The notes: generated by a model from the sequence alone, not told the origin. A stretch of 64,000 bases of DNA from Vibrio lentus (GCF_002875945.1 NZ_MCZK01000168.1:87801-151800), one strand, 5' to 3'. Counted from the stretch's first letter, positions 35,019 through 44,301 are shown. Numbers and translations: made by a program.

Positions 35019-35116
35019 CAATTAGCTTGTGACAATCCGTTTGTAAGCATCGCTATCTGAATAAGCCGTCTGTTTGCTCACAAGCTAATTGAGCCAAGGC
35101 AGAAACTGCCTTGGCT
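35019..35116. repeat. Nested inverted repeats between malP and malQ
   Basis: A 14-bp perfect inverted repeat (CAATTAGCTTGTGA at 35019-35032, its complement at 35078-35091) is joined directly to an 11-bp perfect hairpin AGCCAAGGCAG/CTGCCTTGGCT (35092-35116, AAA loop). There is no T-run on the minus strand, so it is probably an mRNA stabilising or processing element rather than a simple terminator. Confidence 0.8.
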
Positions 35117-35129
35117 ACTTTTGGAACTA

Positions 35130-37583
35130 TTAACGTTTAACGGCTTCTAGCTTCCAGATGTTGTTCACGTAGTCGCGGATTGAGCGATCTGATGTGAACT
35201 TACCAACCAATGCTGTGTTAAGAATCGCTTTCTTAGCCCAACCTGCTTGGTCTTTGTATTGCGTGCCCATGTCTTCATGTGCTTTCACATAAGATGCGAA
35301 GTCTGCTAGACATAGGTAAGGGTCACCGCCGTCTAGTAGGCTATCAAACGTTGCACGTAGAAGGCCTGGTTGACCTGGAGAGAACTCATCACCAGTCAAT
35401 AGGTCTAGAGATGCTTTCAATAGCGGGTCTGCATTGTAGTAATCGTAAGGGTTGTAACCCTGAGCTTTCAATGCAACAACACCATCAACGTCTAAGCCGA
35501 AGATGTAGATGTTTTCATCGCCAACTTCTTCACGGATCTCAACGTTTGCACCATCCATCGTACCGATAGTTAGAGCGCCGTTTAGAGCCATCTTCATGTT
35601 GCCCGTACCCGATGCTTCTTTACCAGCCAGTGAGATTTGCTGAGAAACGTCTGCTGCAGGGATGATGATTTCAGCCATGCTTACACGGTAGTCAGGGATG
35701 AATACCACTTTAAGCTTGTTACCGATGCGAGGATCGTTGTTGATCTTCTCTGCAATCTTGTTAACCGCGAAGATGATTTCTTTTGCTAGGTGGTAACCCG
35801 GTGCTGCTTTCGCTGCGAAGAAACATACGCGTGGCTCACACTCGAAACCAGGTTCATTAAGAATACGGTGGTACAGAGATAGAATGTGTAGCAAATCTAG
35901 GTGTTGACGCTTGTATTCGTGTAGACGCTTGATTTGCACGTCGAAGATAGCGTTAGTATCTAGCTCGATACCCATGTTCTCTTGAACCCAATCAGCAAGG
36001 CGCTGTTTGTTTTCTTTCTTAACAGCCATGAATTCTTTTTGGAATTTCGCGTCTGTTGCAAACTTAGCGATACCTTCAAGCTGCTCAAGTTTTGCTGGCC
36101 ACTCAGTACCGATCTTGCCAGTGATTAGCGTAGATAGACCTGGGTTACAGAACTTCAACCAACGACGTGGTGTGATGCCGTTCGTTACGTTAGTCAATTT
36201 GCCTGGGAAGATTTCGTTGAACTCAGGGAACAAGTCTTTCTTAACCAATTGAGAGTGAAGTGCAGCTACACCGTTTACTTTGTAAGAACCGATCACACAT
36301 AGGTTTGCCATGCGAACCATACGGTGGAAACCTTCTTGGATGATAGAAAGCTTCGCTTGCTTCTCACCGTCACCAGGCCACATCTTACGAACTTCTTGCA
36401 TGAAGCGGTGGTTGATTTCAAAGATGATTTCCATGTGACGCGGAAGAAGACGGTTGATCAGTGATTCAGACCAAGTCTCTAGCGCTTCAGGAAGTAGTGT
36501 GTGGTTCGTGTATGCGAACGTATGAGCACTGATTTCCCAAGCTTGGTCCCAAGTTAAACCTTTCTCATCAATCAGGATGCGCATCAATTCAGGGATAGCG
36601 ATAGTTGGGTGCGTATCGTTAAGCTGAATCGTTTCTTGCTTAGGCAGATCTTCTAAAGAGAAACCTGCAGCTTCGTGACGACGTAGAATATCGCGAACAG
36701 ACGCTGCTGAGTGGAAGTACTGCTGCATTAGACGCAGTGTCTTACCTTTCTCGTGGTTGTCGTTCGGGTAAAGAACCTTAGTGATGTTACCTGCATCGAT
36801 TAGCGAGTGTTGCGCTTCGAAGTAATCACCGTTGTTAAAGCTTGCTAGTGAGAATGGTGCAATTGCCTGACATTCCCAAAGACGCAGTGGGTAAACCGTG
36901 TTTGATTCGTAACCTACGATAGGCAAATCCCAAGGCATTGCTTTTACTTCCATACCTGGAACCCAAGTACGAACTTCTTTACCGTCAACGAATTCAACTT
37001 CTACATGACCGTAAAAACCAATGTGTTGTGCTAGCTCTGGACGAGCCACTTCCCATGGGTAACCCTCAACACCGCGCCACGCGTCTGGTGCTTCTTGTTG
37101 GCGACCGTCTTGGAAAGACTGTTTGAATAAACCGTATTCGTAGTGAAGACCGTAACCTACTGTTGGGTATTCTTGAGCGGCACAAGAATCCATGAAACAA
37201 GCAGCAAGACGACCAAGGCCACCATTACCTAGTGATGGATCGCGTTCTTCTTCTAGAAGGTCAGTTAGGTTTTGACCTAGCTCTTCCATTGCATGAGTGA
37301 TTTGCTCATACAGGCCCATGCTGATTAGGTTGTTACCTGTCAGACGACCAATCAAGAATTCCAGCGAAAGGTAGTTAACACTCTTCGCGTTTTTGATTTT
37401 TTCATCGTTTTCAGTTTCTAGCAGGTCGAATGTTGTGAGTTCTGCTAATGCGCGACCCATTGCTAGGTACCATGCGCGGCTATCTGCATTTTCAATCGTT
37501 GTTGCGTAGGTTGCAGATAAATGTTTCTTAACGCTTTCTTGGAACGACACTTTATCGAAAGTTTTTTGCTGAGTTGGTTTCAT
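35130..37583 (-). CDS. malP: Maltodextrin/glycogen phosphorylase
   Basis: Phosphorylase of 817 aa, GT35, releasing glucose-1-phosphate from alpha-1,4-glucans. The PLP site is in EASGTGNMKMALNGA (Lys binds PLP). Other signatures are ERDPSLGNGGLGRLAACFMDS, NVTNGITPRRWL and RLHEYKRQ. It is the first gene of the minus-strand maltodextrin operon and is divergent from malT, which fits regulation by MalT and CRP. Confidence 0.96.
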   Translation of the reverse strand: MKPTQQKTFDKVSFQESVKKHLSATYATTIENADSRAWYLAMGRALAELTTFDLLETENDEKIKNAKSVNYLSLEFLIGRLTGNNLISMGLYEQITHAMEELGQNLTDLLEEERDPSLGNGGLGRLAACFMDSCAAQEYPTVGYGLHYEYGLFKQSFQDGRQQEAPDAWRGVEGYPWEVARPELAQHIGFYGHVEVEFVDGKEVRTWVPGMEVKAMPWDLPIVGYESNTVYPLRLWECQAIAPFSLASFNNGDYFEAQHSLIDAGNITKVLYPNDNHEKGKTLRLMQQYFHSAASVRDILRRHEAAGFSLEDLPKQETIQLNDTHPTIAIPELMRILIDEKGLTWDQAWEISAHTFAYTNHTLLPEALETWSESLINRLLPRHMEIIFEINHRFMQEVRKMWPGDGEKQAKLSIIQEGFHRMVRMANLCVIGSYKVNGVAALHSQLVKKDLFPEFNEIFPGKLTNVTNGITPRRWLKFCNPGLSTLITGKIGTEWPAKLEQLEGIAKFATDAKFQKEFMAVKKENKQRLADWVQENMGIELDTNAIFDVQIKRLHEYKRQHLDLLHILSLYHRILNEPGFECEPRVCFFAAKAAPGYHLAKEIIFAVNKIAEKINNDPRIGNKLKVVFIPDYRVSMAEIIIPAADVSQQISLAGKEASGTGNMKMALNGALTIGTMDGANVEIREEVGDENIYIFGLDVDGVVALKAQGYNPYDYYNADPLLKASLDLLTGDEFSPGQPGLLRATFDSLLDGGDPYLCLADFASYVKAHEDMGTQYKDQAGWAKKAILNTALVGKFTSDRSIRDYVNNIWKLEAVKR

Positions 37584-38150
37584 TTCAGAAATCTCGCTTT
37601 TAATAGTTCTAATTCATCTGTGACATATCGTGCATGGTCACCATTAACTAAACATCCTCCCGCCCGTACGACTAACTAGGAGTAGATGGGAGGGCGTAGG
37701 GGGCGTACCCACATTGGGTTAGTGATCTGACTCTCATGTTCTGACTTCGAACAAAAACTTGGAGTGACTGGGATCACAAGCTCCCGTTCGATAACTTAAC
37801 TTCAAATGATGTGACTTTTATTTAACCCATTTAAAGTCATTGCCAAATCTGAGTTTCAGATCACGAAAATATTTTCCGCCTCTCATCTTTTGCAGAGAAA
37901 CATGTGTAGACAAGGACACAGTCACATTCACAAACCACCCCACAAGGTGAGCAAAGTCACAAATAAAGGGCGTAGAACACTAAAAACATGCAGGAGTGCA
38001 AGGTTTCTGAGGAGGATCATAGTCGGTAACGTTTTGCATCACGTAATATGAGTAAAGACTTAAGTAATTAGGCTAATGTCATTGGAGTGCACTCAACGAT
38101 AGATTGGGATATTCCAGAACATAGCCACGGAATAGGTGTAAAACTTCGAT
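37584..38150. promoter_or_regulatory. malP-malT divergent regulatory region
   Basis: A 567-bp gap with two good CRP-site matches: AGTGA-N6-TCACA at 37763-37778 and GGTGA-N6-TCACA at 37946-37961. Two GGAKGA cores of MalT boxes are seen: GGAGGA on minus (37655-37660) and on plus (38011-38016). The CRP sites match 9 of 10 consensus arm bases each. The MalT assignments rest on a six-base core and are weak. Promoter elements are not clear. Confidence 0.55.
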
Positions 38151-40859
38151 ATGTGGATCCCTTCGAAACTGACTCGTCCCGGCCGCTTACACAATGCAAT
38201 CCTGCGACCTAGAGTTCTCGATCTGCTTCAGAATGCAGATTGCTACAAGCTCGTACTGTTCCGCTCTCCGGCGGGGTATGGCAAGACCACTATGGCTGCG
38301 CAATGGCTGGTAGATAAACCCAATGTGGGTTGGTACAGCATTGACGATAGTGACAATGATGCCTTTCGCTATATCAACTACCTACTTCAATCACTTAACA
38401 AAGCGACTCAAAATGCCTGTCCTAATGCCCAAAAACTGGCAGAAAAGCGACAGTTCTCATCACTGCATTCTTTGTTAAGCGAAGTGTTCGCCGAGATGTC
38501 TGAATTCCACCAGGAATGTTTCCTCGTGCTGGATGACTACCACTTAGTTAATAACGATGACATTCACGAGGCGATGCGCTTTTTCCTCAAGCATATGCCC
38601 GACAATCTAACGCTTGTTGTAACTAGCCGTGGGACACCACCACTTGGCACTGCAAACCTTCGTGTTCGTGATCTGATGATTGAGATTGGCAACGACTCTC
38701 TGGCTTTTGATACTGAAGAGACGACGCGCTTCTTCAATCAACGTGTTGCTGATGGCGTAGATGACACCACCGCTGGCAGTATCTGTACTTATGTTGAAGG
38801 ATGGCCTTCTGCACTTCAGCTTATTGCCCTTCAAGCACAACATCAAAAACGCACGCTGGCCCAATCGGCCGAGTCTTTCTCTCACTTTAACCATGCCCAC
38901 CTTTGGGATTACTTGGTTGAAGAAGTATTCGATCTACTGGATAAAGAAACCCGACAGTTCTTGATGCAGTGTTCAGTGCTTGATCATTTCAATGACGAAT
39001 TAGTCTGCGCGCTTACCCAGCGTGAAGACGCGCTGGGTATGATCGAATCACTCAACCGATTTGGCTTGTTCATCTACCCTCTTGAAGGCGAGAAGAACTG
39101 GTACCGATTCCACAATCTATTCGGCGAATTTCTTGCCCACGAGCGCCAAGCTCGAATTCCACAGCAAGAAGCCGAATTGCACAGAAGTGCCGCAAAAGCG
39201 TGGATCAAACAGAAAACGCCTCATCAAGCACTACGACATGCACAACGCGCTGAAGATCCAGAGCTGATCATTCAAATTTTGACGGAACACGGTTGGCCGA
39301 TGTTCAACCAAGGTGAGCTTTCATCGCTAGAGATGGCGATCAAGCAGCTCACCACGGATCAGTTATACAGTGAGCCGAAGCTATCAATGCTGCGCGCTTG
39401 GCTGGCACAGAGTCAGCACCGCTATGATCAAGTAGGTACCCTTCTAGAAGAAGCCGAAACTCAGTATCAAGCTCGAAACATCGAATTGGATACTCAGCAG
39501 CAAGGTCAATACAACGCCCTGCGTGCGCAAGTTGCTATTAATAGTAATGAACCAGAAAAAGCATTGGAATTGGCTGAGCTTTCTCTAAGCCAGTTAAACA
39601 CGACCGTTTATCGTAGCCGTATTGTTGCGACCTCTGTTGTCGGCGAAGTCAATCACGTCATGGGCAATCTAAGCCGTGCTCTGCCAATGATGCAGCAGAC
39701 TGAAAAGCTTGCACGTCAATATCAGGTTTACCATCAAGCATTGTGGGCGATTCTGCAACAGAGCGAAATCCTGATTGCTCAAGGTTATGTTCAAGCGGCC
39801 TTTGAACTGCAAGACAGCGCGTTCAAATTGATTGAAGAGCATCAGCTGCAATACGTACCTCTGCATGAATTCTTGCTGCGTGTTCGAGCTCAGATCTTCT
39901 GGTGTTGGAATCGACTAGATGAAGCGGAAGAGTGTTGTTACAAGGGCTTAGATATCCTTGGCCACCACTCACCAAGTAAGCATCTACATAGCTATTCAAT
40001 GTTGGCTCGTATCTCGCTCAGCCGAGGTGAAATTGATAAAGCGTCGAAGTTTATCGACCAGATTCAGCACTTGTTACGCCAATCGACTTACCATGTGGAT
40101 TGGACGGCGAATGCCTCCCTATCTCTGATCTTATTCTGGCAGGTCAAAGGTGATAAAGACGCCATTCGCGACTGGTTAAGTGTTGCAGTTCGACCTGAAT
40201 CGGCGAGTAACCACTTCTGTCAGCTTCAGTGGCGAAATATCGTAAGATCTCACATCATCCTCGAACAATATGAAGAAGCGGAAGAAGCGTTGGCGTTCTT
40301 GAAGAGTGAAGCACAGCGTTCACACCTGATCACGGATACCAACAGAAACTTGATCGTTGAAGCCGTATTACGTACACAGATTAACGATGAAGACAGCGCT
40401 CGAGTATTGCTTGAAGAAGCTCTACATATGACCAACCAAACCGGTATGGTCGGTAACTTCTTAGTCGACGGTGGCACTATCGGACATATCTTGGATAAGT
40501 TGAGTAACAAGCCTGGATTAGGCGATTTAGAACGTCACCGTGCTCAGCAGATCATGAAAGATATCTCAACCACCCAACGTAGCCGTTCGGTTCACTTTGA
40601 CGAAGACTTCGTTGAGAATCTGGTTAATCACCCGAATATTCCTGAACTGGTGCGCACTAGCCCACTCACACAGCGTGAATGGCAGGTGCTTGGTCTGATC
40701 TACTCTGGATTCAGTAATGAGCAGATTGCTCAAGAACTTGATGTAGCTGGTACCACTATCAAGACTCACATCCGCAACCTTTACCAAAAGCTTAATATTG
40801 CCAACCGTAAAGAAGCGATCAGCACAGCAGAGAATTTGTTGCAGTTGATGGGATACTAA
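38151..40859 (+). CDS. malT: Maltose regulon transcriptional activator
   Basis: ATP- and maltotriose-dependent STAND-class activator of 902 aa. It has Walker A in SPAGYGKTTMAAQWL, Walker B FLVLDDYH, a winged-helix and TPR-like helical sensor region, and a C-terminal LuxR-type helix-turn-helix (LTQREWQVLGLIYSGFSNEQIAQELDVAGTTIKTHIRNLYQKL). The N-terminus MWIPSKLTRP is the family start. It should activate malPQ, the divergent operon, and other mal genes outside the window. A hairpin terminator follows. Confidence 0.97.
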   Translation: MWIPSKLTRPGRLHNAILRPRVLDLLQNADCYKLVLFRSPAGYGKTTMAAQWLVDKPNVGWYSIDDSDNDAFRYINYLLQSLNKATQNACPNAQKLAEKRQFSSLHSLLSEVFAEMSEFHQECFLVLDDYHLVNNDDIHEAMRFFLKHMPDNLTLVVTSRGTPPLGTANLRVRDLMIEIGNDSLAFDTEETTRFFNQRVADGVDDTTAGSICTYVEGWPSALQLIALQAQHQKRTLAQSAESFSHFNHAHLWDYLVEEVFDLLDKETRQFLMQCSVLDHFNDELVCALTQREDALGMIESLNRFGLFIYPLEGEKNWYRFHNLFGEFLAHERQARIPQQEAELHRSAAKAWIKQKTPHQALRHAQRAEDPELIIQILTEHGWPMFNQGELSSLEMAIKQLTTDQLYSEPKLSMLRAWLAQSQHRYDQVGTLLEEAETQYQARNIELDTQQQGQYNALRAQVAINSNEPEKALELAELSLSQLNTTVYRSRIVATSVVGEVNHVMGNLSRALPMMQQTEKLARQYQVYHQALWAILQQSEILIAQGYVQAAFELQDSAFKLIEEHQLQYVPLHEFLLRVRAQIFWCWNRLDEAEECCYKGLDILGHHSPSKHLHSYSMLARISLSRGEIDKASKFIDQIQHLLRQSTYHVDWTANASLSLILFWQVKGDKDAIRDWLSVAVRPESASNHFCQLQWRNIVRSHIILEQYEEAEEALAFLKSEAQRSHLITDTNRNLIVEAVLRTQINDEDSARVLLEEALHMTNQTGMVGNFLVDGGTIGHILDKLSNKPGLGDLERHRAQQIMKDISTTQRSRSVHFDEDFVENLVNHPNIPELVRTSPLTQREWQVLGLIYSGFSNEQIAQELDVAGTTIKTHIRNLYQKLNIANRKEAISTAENLLQLMGY

Positions 40860-40886
40860 AACGGATTTGAAATTCGAGAAAAACAT

Positions 40887-40919
40887 AAGCTGGTCACCCA
40901 TGGTGGCTGGCTTTTTTTT
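40887..40919 (+). terminator. Terminator of malT
   Basis: 12-bp stem (three wobble pairs) AAGCTGGTCACC/GGTGGCTGGCTT followed by a T8 run. Confidence 0.85.
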
Positions 40920-40973
40920 CGCTTGGAGAGTGAGGAGTAACCGATAAAAACTAGAGATAGCCAAATGACAGGC

Positions 40974-41083
40974 AAAAAAATAGCCAACCGCAATAATCGC
41001 GATTGGCTCTATATATTTGTGAACAAATCAAAGTTCACTAACAACGTCAGTTGGCTAGGTGACCCTCGGCTTAAGAAGGGTCA
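40974..41083 (-). ncRNA. qrr: Qrr quorum-regulatory small RNA
   Basis: About 110 nt on the minus strand. It starts TGACCC at 41083 with a 5' stem-loop (GACCCTTC...GAGGGTC). The conserved target-pairing core follows (CTAGCCAACTGACGTTGTTA, about 41036-41057). The RNA ends in an Hfq-type terminator, stem AGCCAATCGCG/GCGGTTGGCT with a T7 tail at 40974-40980. Qrr RNAs act with Hfq to control luxR/hapR and aphA messages at low cell density. The longer first stem-loop places it with the Qrr2-5 class rather than Qrr1; I cannot number it. It lies between malT and popT, convergent with malT. luxO is not in the window. Confidence 0.95.
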
Positions 41084-41092
41084 ATCTATACA

Positions 41093-41110
41093 ATGCAGTT
41101 AGCGTGCCAA
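41093..41110 (-). promoter_or_regulatory. Sigma-54 promoter of qrr
   Basis: On the minus strand TTGGCACG-CTAA-CTGCAT, with GG and GC elements at the right -24/-12 spacing. It predicts transcription starting at about 41083, exactly where the conserved Qrr 5' end begins. Confidence 0.9.
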
Positions 41111-41170
41111 CTTTAATTTAGCGTTTTATAAGCCCTGCATCGCATAAAACCCGCTATTTTCACATGCGAA

Positions 41171-41196
41171 TTGCAAAGTGCATTTGCATAATGCAA
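41171..41196. promoter_or_regulatory. Tandem LuxO-binding sites
   Basis: TTGCA-TAA-TGCAA (41184-41196) is a perfect match to the LuxO box TTGCA-N3-TGCAA. TTGCA-AAG-TGCAT (41171-41183) next to it matches nine of ten positions. They lie 60-90 bp upstream of the qrr promoter, the usual enhancer position for phospho-LuxO. Confidence 0.85.
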
Positions 41197-41409
41197 CCAA
41201 GATGCAATATTGATAAGATACCAGTTTCATCGATAGTCTTAATGACAAATCACTAAGTGCTTGTATTTTAAATATTAGGTAAATGTTCAGTTCAACTTAT
41301 TGCCTTACAATTAAGAAGGTAATAAAAGCACCTCGCCAAAGGCATATTCATACTTTTTTTACACTAAAGTTTGTATACTGCACAAAATCACCCTCAACTC
41401 TATGAAGCA

Positions 41410-42330
41410 ATGAACTACTTAAGTACTTTTTTCAAAGGCATGGCAATGGGCGCAGCTGATGTTGTCCCTGGCGTGTCGGGCGGAACAATCGCATTCATCA
41501 CTGGTATCTACGATACCCTGCTAGAAAGCATTCGCAGAATTAACCCTAGCGTACTTGGCTTATGGAAACGCGAAGGCTTCAAAGCGGCGTTTAACCACAT
41601 CAATGGTTTCTTCCTGATTTCACTGTTCGCAGGCGTATTCACCAGTATTGCGACATTCGCAAAATTGATTTCTTGGCTATTGGTCACGCACCCTGTTCCT
41701 TTATGGTCTTTCTTCTTTGGCCTTATCTTGGTGTCGGTTTTCCACATTCTTAAGCAAGTAGAAAAGCGCGATATGATTCGATTCGTATTTTTACTACTTG
41801 GTGTTGCCTTCGCTTATAGCATTACTGTGCTTAAGCCTCTGCAAATGGAGCCAACCAGCATCAACCTGCTGATTGCGGGCGCGATTGCAATCTGTGCCAT
41901 GATCTTACCTGGTATCTCCGGCAGCTTTATTCTATTGCTGATAGGCATGTACAGCCCTGTATTAGGTGCCGTAAAAGAGTTCCAAATAGATGTGCTTGCG
42001 CTATTTCTTAGTGGCTGTGTGCTTGGTCTATTAACCTTTTCACATGTGCTGTCATGGCTGCTGCGTTCATTCCGTGATTTTACATTAGTGTTCTTAACCG
42101 GTTTGATGATCGGTACGCTGCCAAAAATCTGGCCTTGGAAAGAGACCATCAGCTGGCGCACTAACTCGAAAGGTGAGCAAGTTCCTCTGATTCAAGAAAA
42201 CCTATCTCCGTTCGACTTTGAAGCAGTAACCTCTCAGCCTTCTCAGCTGGTGTTGGCAATTGTGATGATGCTTGCTGCGATTGCTCTGGTTCTAGGATTA
42301 GAGAAGTTTGCAGAGCGCAACGCAGACTAG
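41410..42330 (+). CDS. popT: DUF368 undecaprenyl-phosphate translocase
   Basis: Polytopic inner-membrane protein of 306 aa with about eight hydrophobic segments. It has the DUF368 signatures MGAADVVPGVSGGTIAFITGIY near the start and the related MILPGISGSFILLLIGMY in the second half, an internal duplication. DUF368 proteins have been identified as PopT, which recycles the C55-phosphate carrier across the membrane for cell-wall synthesis. The ATG at 41410 begins the conserved part, and an upstream in-frame start at 41371 lacks support. Its promoter must lie in the same gap as the LuxO sites. Confidence 0.9.
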   Translation: MNYLSTFFKGMAMGAADVVPGVSGGTIAFITGIYDTLLESIRRINPSVLGLWKREGFKAAFNHINGFFLISLFAGVFTSIATFAKLISWLLVTHPVPLWSFFFGLILVSVFHILKQVEKRDMIRFVFLLLGVAFAYSITVLKPLQMEPTSINLLIAGAIAICAMILPGISGSFILLLIGMYSPVLGAVKEFQIDVLALFLSGCVLGLLTFSHVLSWLLRSFRDFTLVFLTGLMIGTLPKIWPWKETISWRTNSKGEQVPLIQENLSPFDFEAVTSQPSQLVLAIVMMLAAIALVLGLEKFAERNAD

Positions 42331-42428
42331 CTATTTAGAAGCAAATAGGAAATTCAGAAAACGAATGGGAAACGTGTTACATGGATAAGTCCCGTAAATA
42401 CTGAGTTCAACATCCCTATTATTTAGAT

Positions 42429-42456
42429 AAAAGCGAAGCCTATGGCTTCGCTTTTT
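42429..42456 (+). terminator. Terminator of popT
   Basis: AAAAGCGAAGCC/GGCTTCGCTTTT stem with TAT loop and T6. Confidence 0.9.
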
Positions 42457-42553
42457 TAGTTCTACCATACGCACAAAATTGCTTTTTGATACAAGCACGT
42501 ATTGAGGGGTGTGATAACATCGCCGCTCTTATAAAATTAGATGAGAACACGAC

Positions 42554-42994
42554 ATGCACCCAGCATTAAAGGTTGCAGCTCTTGGAATCGCTCTCGTGGC
42601 AGGCTTTTATGGACCACAAGTATTTCAAAAACTTAAGTCGGTCATTGAGCACTCAACAGCCGAAGTTAACTTAGATGATTACTGCATGCTTTCAACAACA
42701 TCGTGTGAGCAAGAATCTATTTCAATGTCACTTGATCGCGAAACCGCGCAACCTCTTCTACCCACGAAGATAAAGGTAGTTTGGGAAGGTGCCGCATCTG
42801 AAACACTGATGCTGTCACTTTCCGGTTTAGAAATGGAAATGGGCTCAGCACGTTTTCAATTAAAGAGCATTGGCAATAATACCTACGAAGGTGATGTAAT
42901 TTTACCTGTATGTACTTTAGATAAGATGACATGGATCGGTGAGCTCACTGATGGTGTCGATACTGTAAACCCTGCAATAAGGATGGCAAGATGA
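42554..42994 (+). CDS. Conserved membrane-anchored protein of a copper-delivery operon
   Basis: I do not recognise this 146-aa protein. It has one N-terminal hydrophobic segment (about 5-22), then an exported beta-rich domain with a Cys pair (CMLSTTSC) and a third Cys (LPVCTL). Its stop overlaps the ATG of the SCO1-type gene, and a PCu(A)C protein gene follows. This suggests a role in copper handling or cytochrome oxidase assembly. The fold and Cys use are not proof of copper binding. Confidence 0.75.
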   Translation: MHPALKVAALGIALVAGFYGPQVFQKLKSVIEHSTAEVNLDDYCMLSTTSCEQESISMSLDRETAQPLLPTKIKVVWEGAASETLMLSLSGLEMEMGSARFQLKSIGNNTYEGDVILPVCTLDKMTWIGELTDGVDTVNPAIRMAR

Positions 42995-43587
42995 GTAGAA
43001 ATTGGTCGTTAGCATTGGTCGTTGCTTTTGTACTTGGCTTTGGTATCAAAAGTTATCTTGATGGGCAAAACGAAACTCAAGAAAAACACGCAGCAAAACA
43101 AGAGTTCTCCGCAACGACTCTTTTCGGCAAAGACAACAAACCAACGGAAATCTTTGACCAAACCGATGACAGAATTCGCATCGTTTACTTCGGTTTCACA
43201 CGTTGCCCAGATGTGTGCCCGACTTCTTTGGCAATGTTAGCCGGAGCACTTAACCAAGTCTCTGACGAAGCAAAAGCGAAGATTCGCCCGATGTTTGTTT
43301 CGCTTGATCCTGAACGTGATGCTGCAGAAGCTTCTTACGAATACGCACAATACTTCCACCCGATGATGGAAGGGCTAAGTGGCCCGTTAGATGTGACAAC
43401 AACGCTTGCGCATAACTACGGTGTTATTTTCAGAAAGACCAAGCTTGAAGGTTCAGAGTTAGAATACACCCTTGACCACAGCTCATATTTTTATTTTTTA
43501 AAGCCCGACGGCACACTGATTACCAAAGTGCCGCATACGTTAACGCCAGCGCCCATTGTTGAGGCTATCAACAAATTGACGCAGTAA
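42991..43587 (+). CDS. SCO1/SenC-family copper chaperone
   Basis: Membrane-anchored thioredoxin-fold protein of 198 aa. It has an N-terminal anchor (about 5-22) and the metal site CPDVCP with Cys72 and Cys76. The distant His is in LDHSSYFYFL (His163). SCO proteins mature the CuA centre of cytochrome c oxidase or act as thiol reductants. It overlaps the upstream gene by four bases and is followed after 85 bp by the PCu(A)C gene, a common pairing in which PCu(A)C supplies Cu(I). Confidence 0.93.
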   Translation: MSRNWSLALVVAFVLGFGIKSYLDGQNETQEKHAAKQEFSATTLFGKDNKPTEIFDQTDDRIRIVYFGFTRCPDVCPTSLAMLAGALNQVSDEAKAKIRPMFVSLDPERDAAEASYEYAQYFHPMMEGLSGPLDVTTTLAHNYGVIFRKTKLEGSELEYTLDHSSYFYFLKPDGTLITKVPHTLTPAPIVEAINKLTQ

Positions 43588-43672
43588 AACGTAAAAATAC
43601 AGAACTTACTCAATAAAGTTCGAACTAAAAAGTCAGGTCCCAGACCAAAACATAAAAACTAAGGACAACAAC

Positions 43673-44131
43673 ATGAAGTTAAAAGCTCTTGCTCTAGCAG
43701 GCATACTGCTCGCACCTCTTGCTCATGCTAAAGGTGACATTATGGTTCACGATGCTTACGCTCGCGCGACACCACCCTCAGCGGCCAACAGCGCTGTTTT
43801 CACAACCCTAATGAACCACAGCGATAAAGAGCGTTCTATCGTTTCAGCGACCACACCTGCAGCAGGTAAAGTAGAACTTCATGACGTGATCATGGACGGC
43901 GATGTAATGAAAATGCGCCAAGTTCAAACCATCGCAATTCCTGCAAACGGCCAAGTTGAACTTAAACCTGGCAGCTTGCACATTATGTTGTTTGACCTAA
44001 AAGATGGCCTGAAAGAAGGCGAGCAGATCTCAATGACGCTGACTTTCGCTAATGGTGAGACACAAACCTTTGATGCGCCGGTTAAGAAAGTAATGAGCGG
44101 CATGAAAAAGATGAATCACGATCATCACTAA
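43673..44131 (+). CDS. PCu(A)C periplasmic copper chaperone
   Basis: Periplasmic Cu(I) chaperone of 152 aa with a signal peptide (ends AHA, residue about 19). The DUF461/PCuAC motif is present: HDVIMDGDVMKMRQV, then GSLHIMLFDL, giving the His/Met ligands of the H(M)x10Mx21HxM pattern. A His/Met-rich tail (MSGMKKMNHDHH) adds metal ligands. It probably hands copper to the SCO protein encoded just upstream. Confidence 0.93.
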   Translation: MKLKALALAGILLAPLAHAKGDIMVHDAYARATPPSAANSAVFTTLMNHSDKERSIVSATTPAAGKVELHDVIMDGDVMKMRQVQTIAIPANGQVELKPGSLHIMLFDLKDGLKEGEQISMTLTFANGETQTFDAPVKKVMSGMKKMNHDHH

Positions 44132-44204
44132 TTAAGCACCACTTGATGTTCAATGATACTGATCATGAGTAGAAGCGAATATCAGTTAAAAATTAGACAA
44201 AATT

Positions 44205-44238
44205 AAGCCACGATGACTTCTCGCCATCGTGGCTTTTT
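44205..44238 (+). terminator. Terminator of the copper-delivery operon
   Basis: 11-bp stem AAGCCACGATG/CATCGTGGCTT with a 9-base loop and T5. Confidence 0.88.
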
Positions 44239-44301
44239 GCTAAACTGAGTTCGCTTTTTATTCAAAGCCTGAACACATAAATAACCCAAGGAGAATAGAA
44301 G

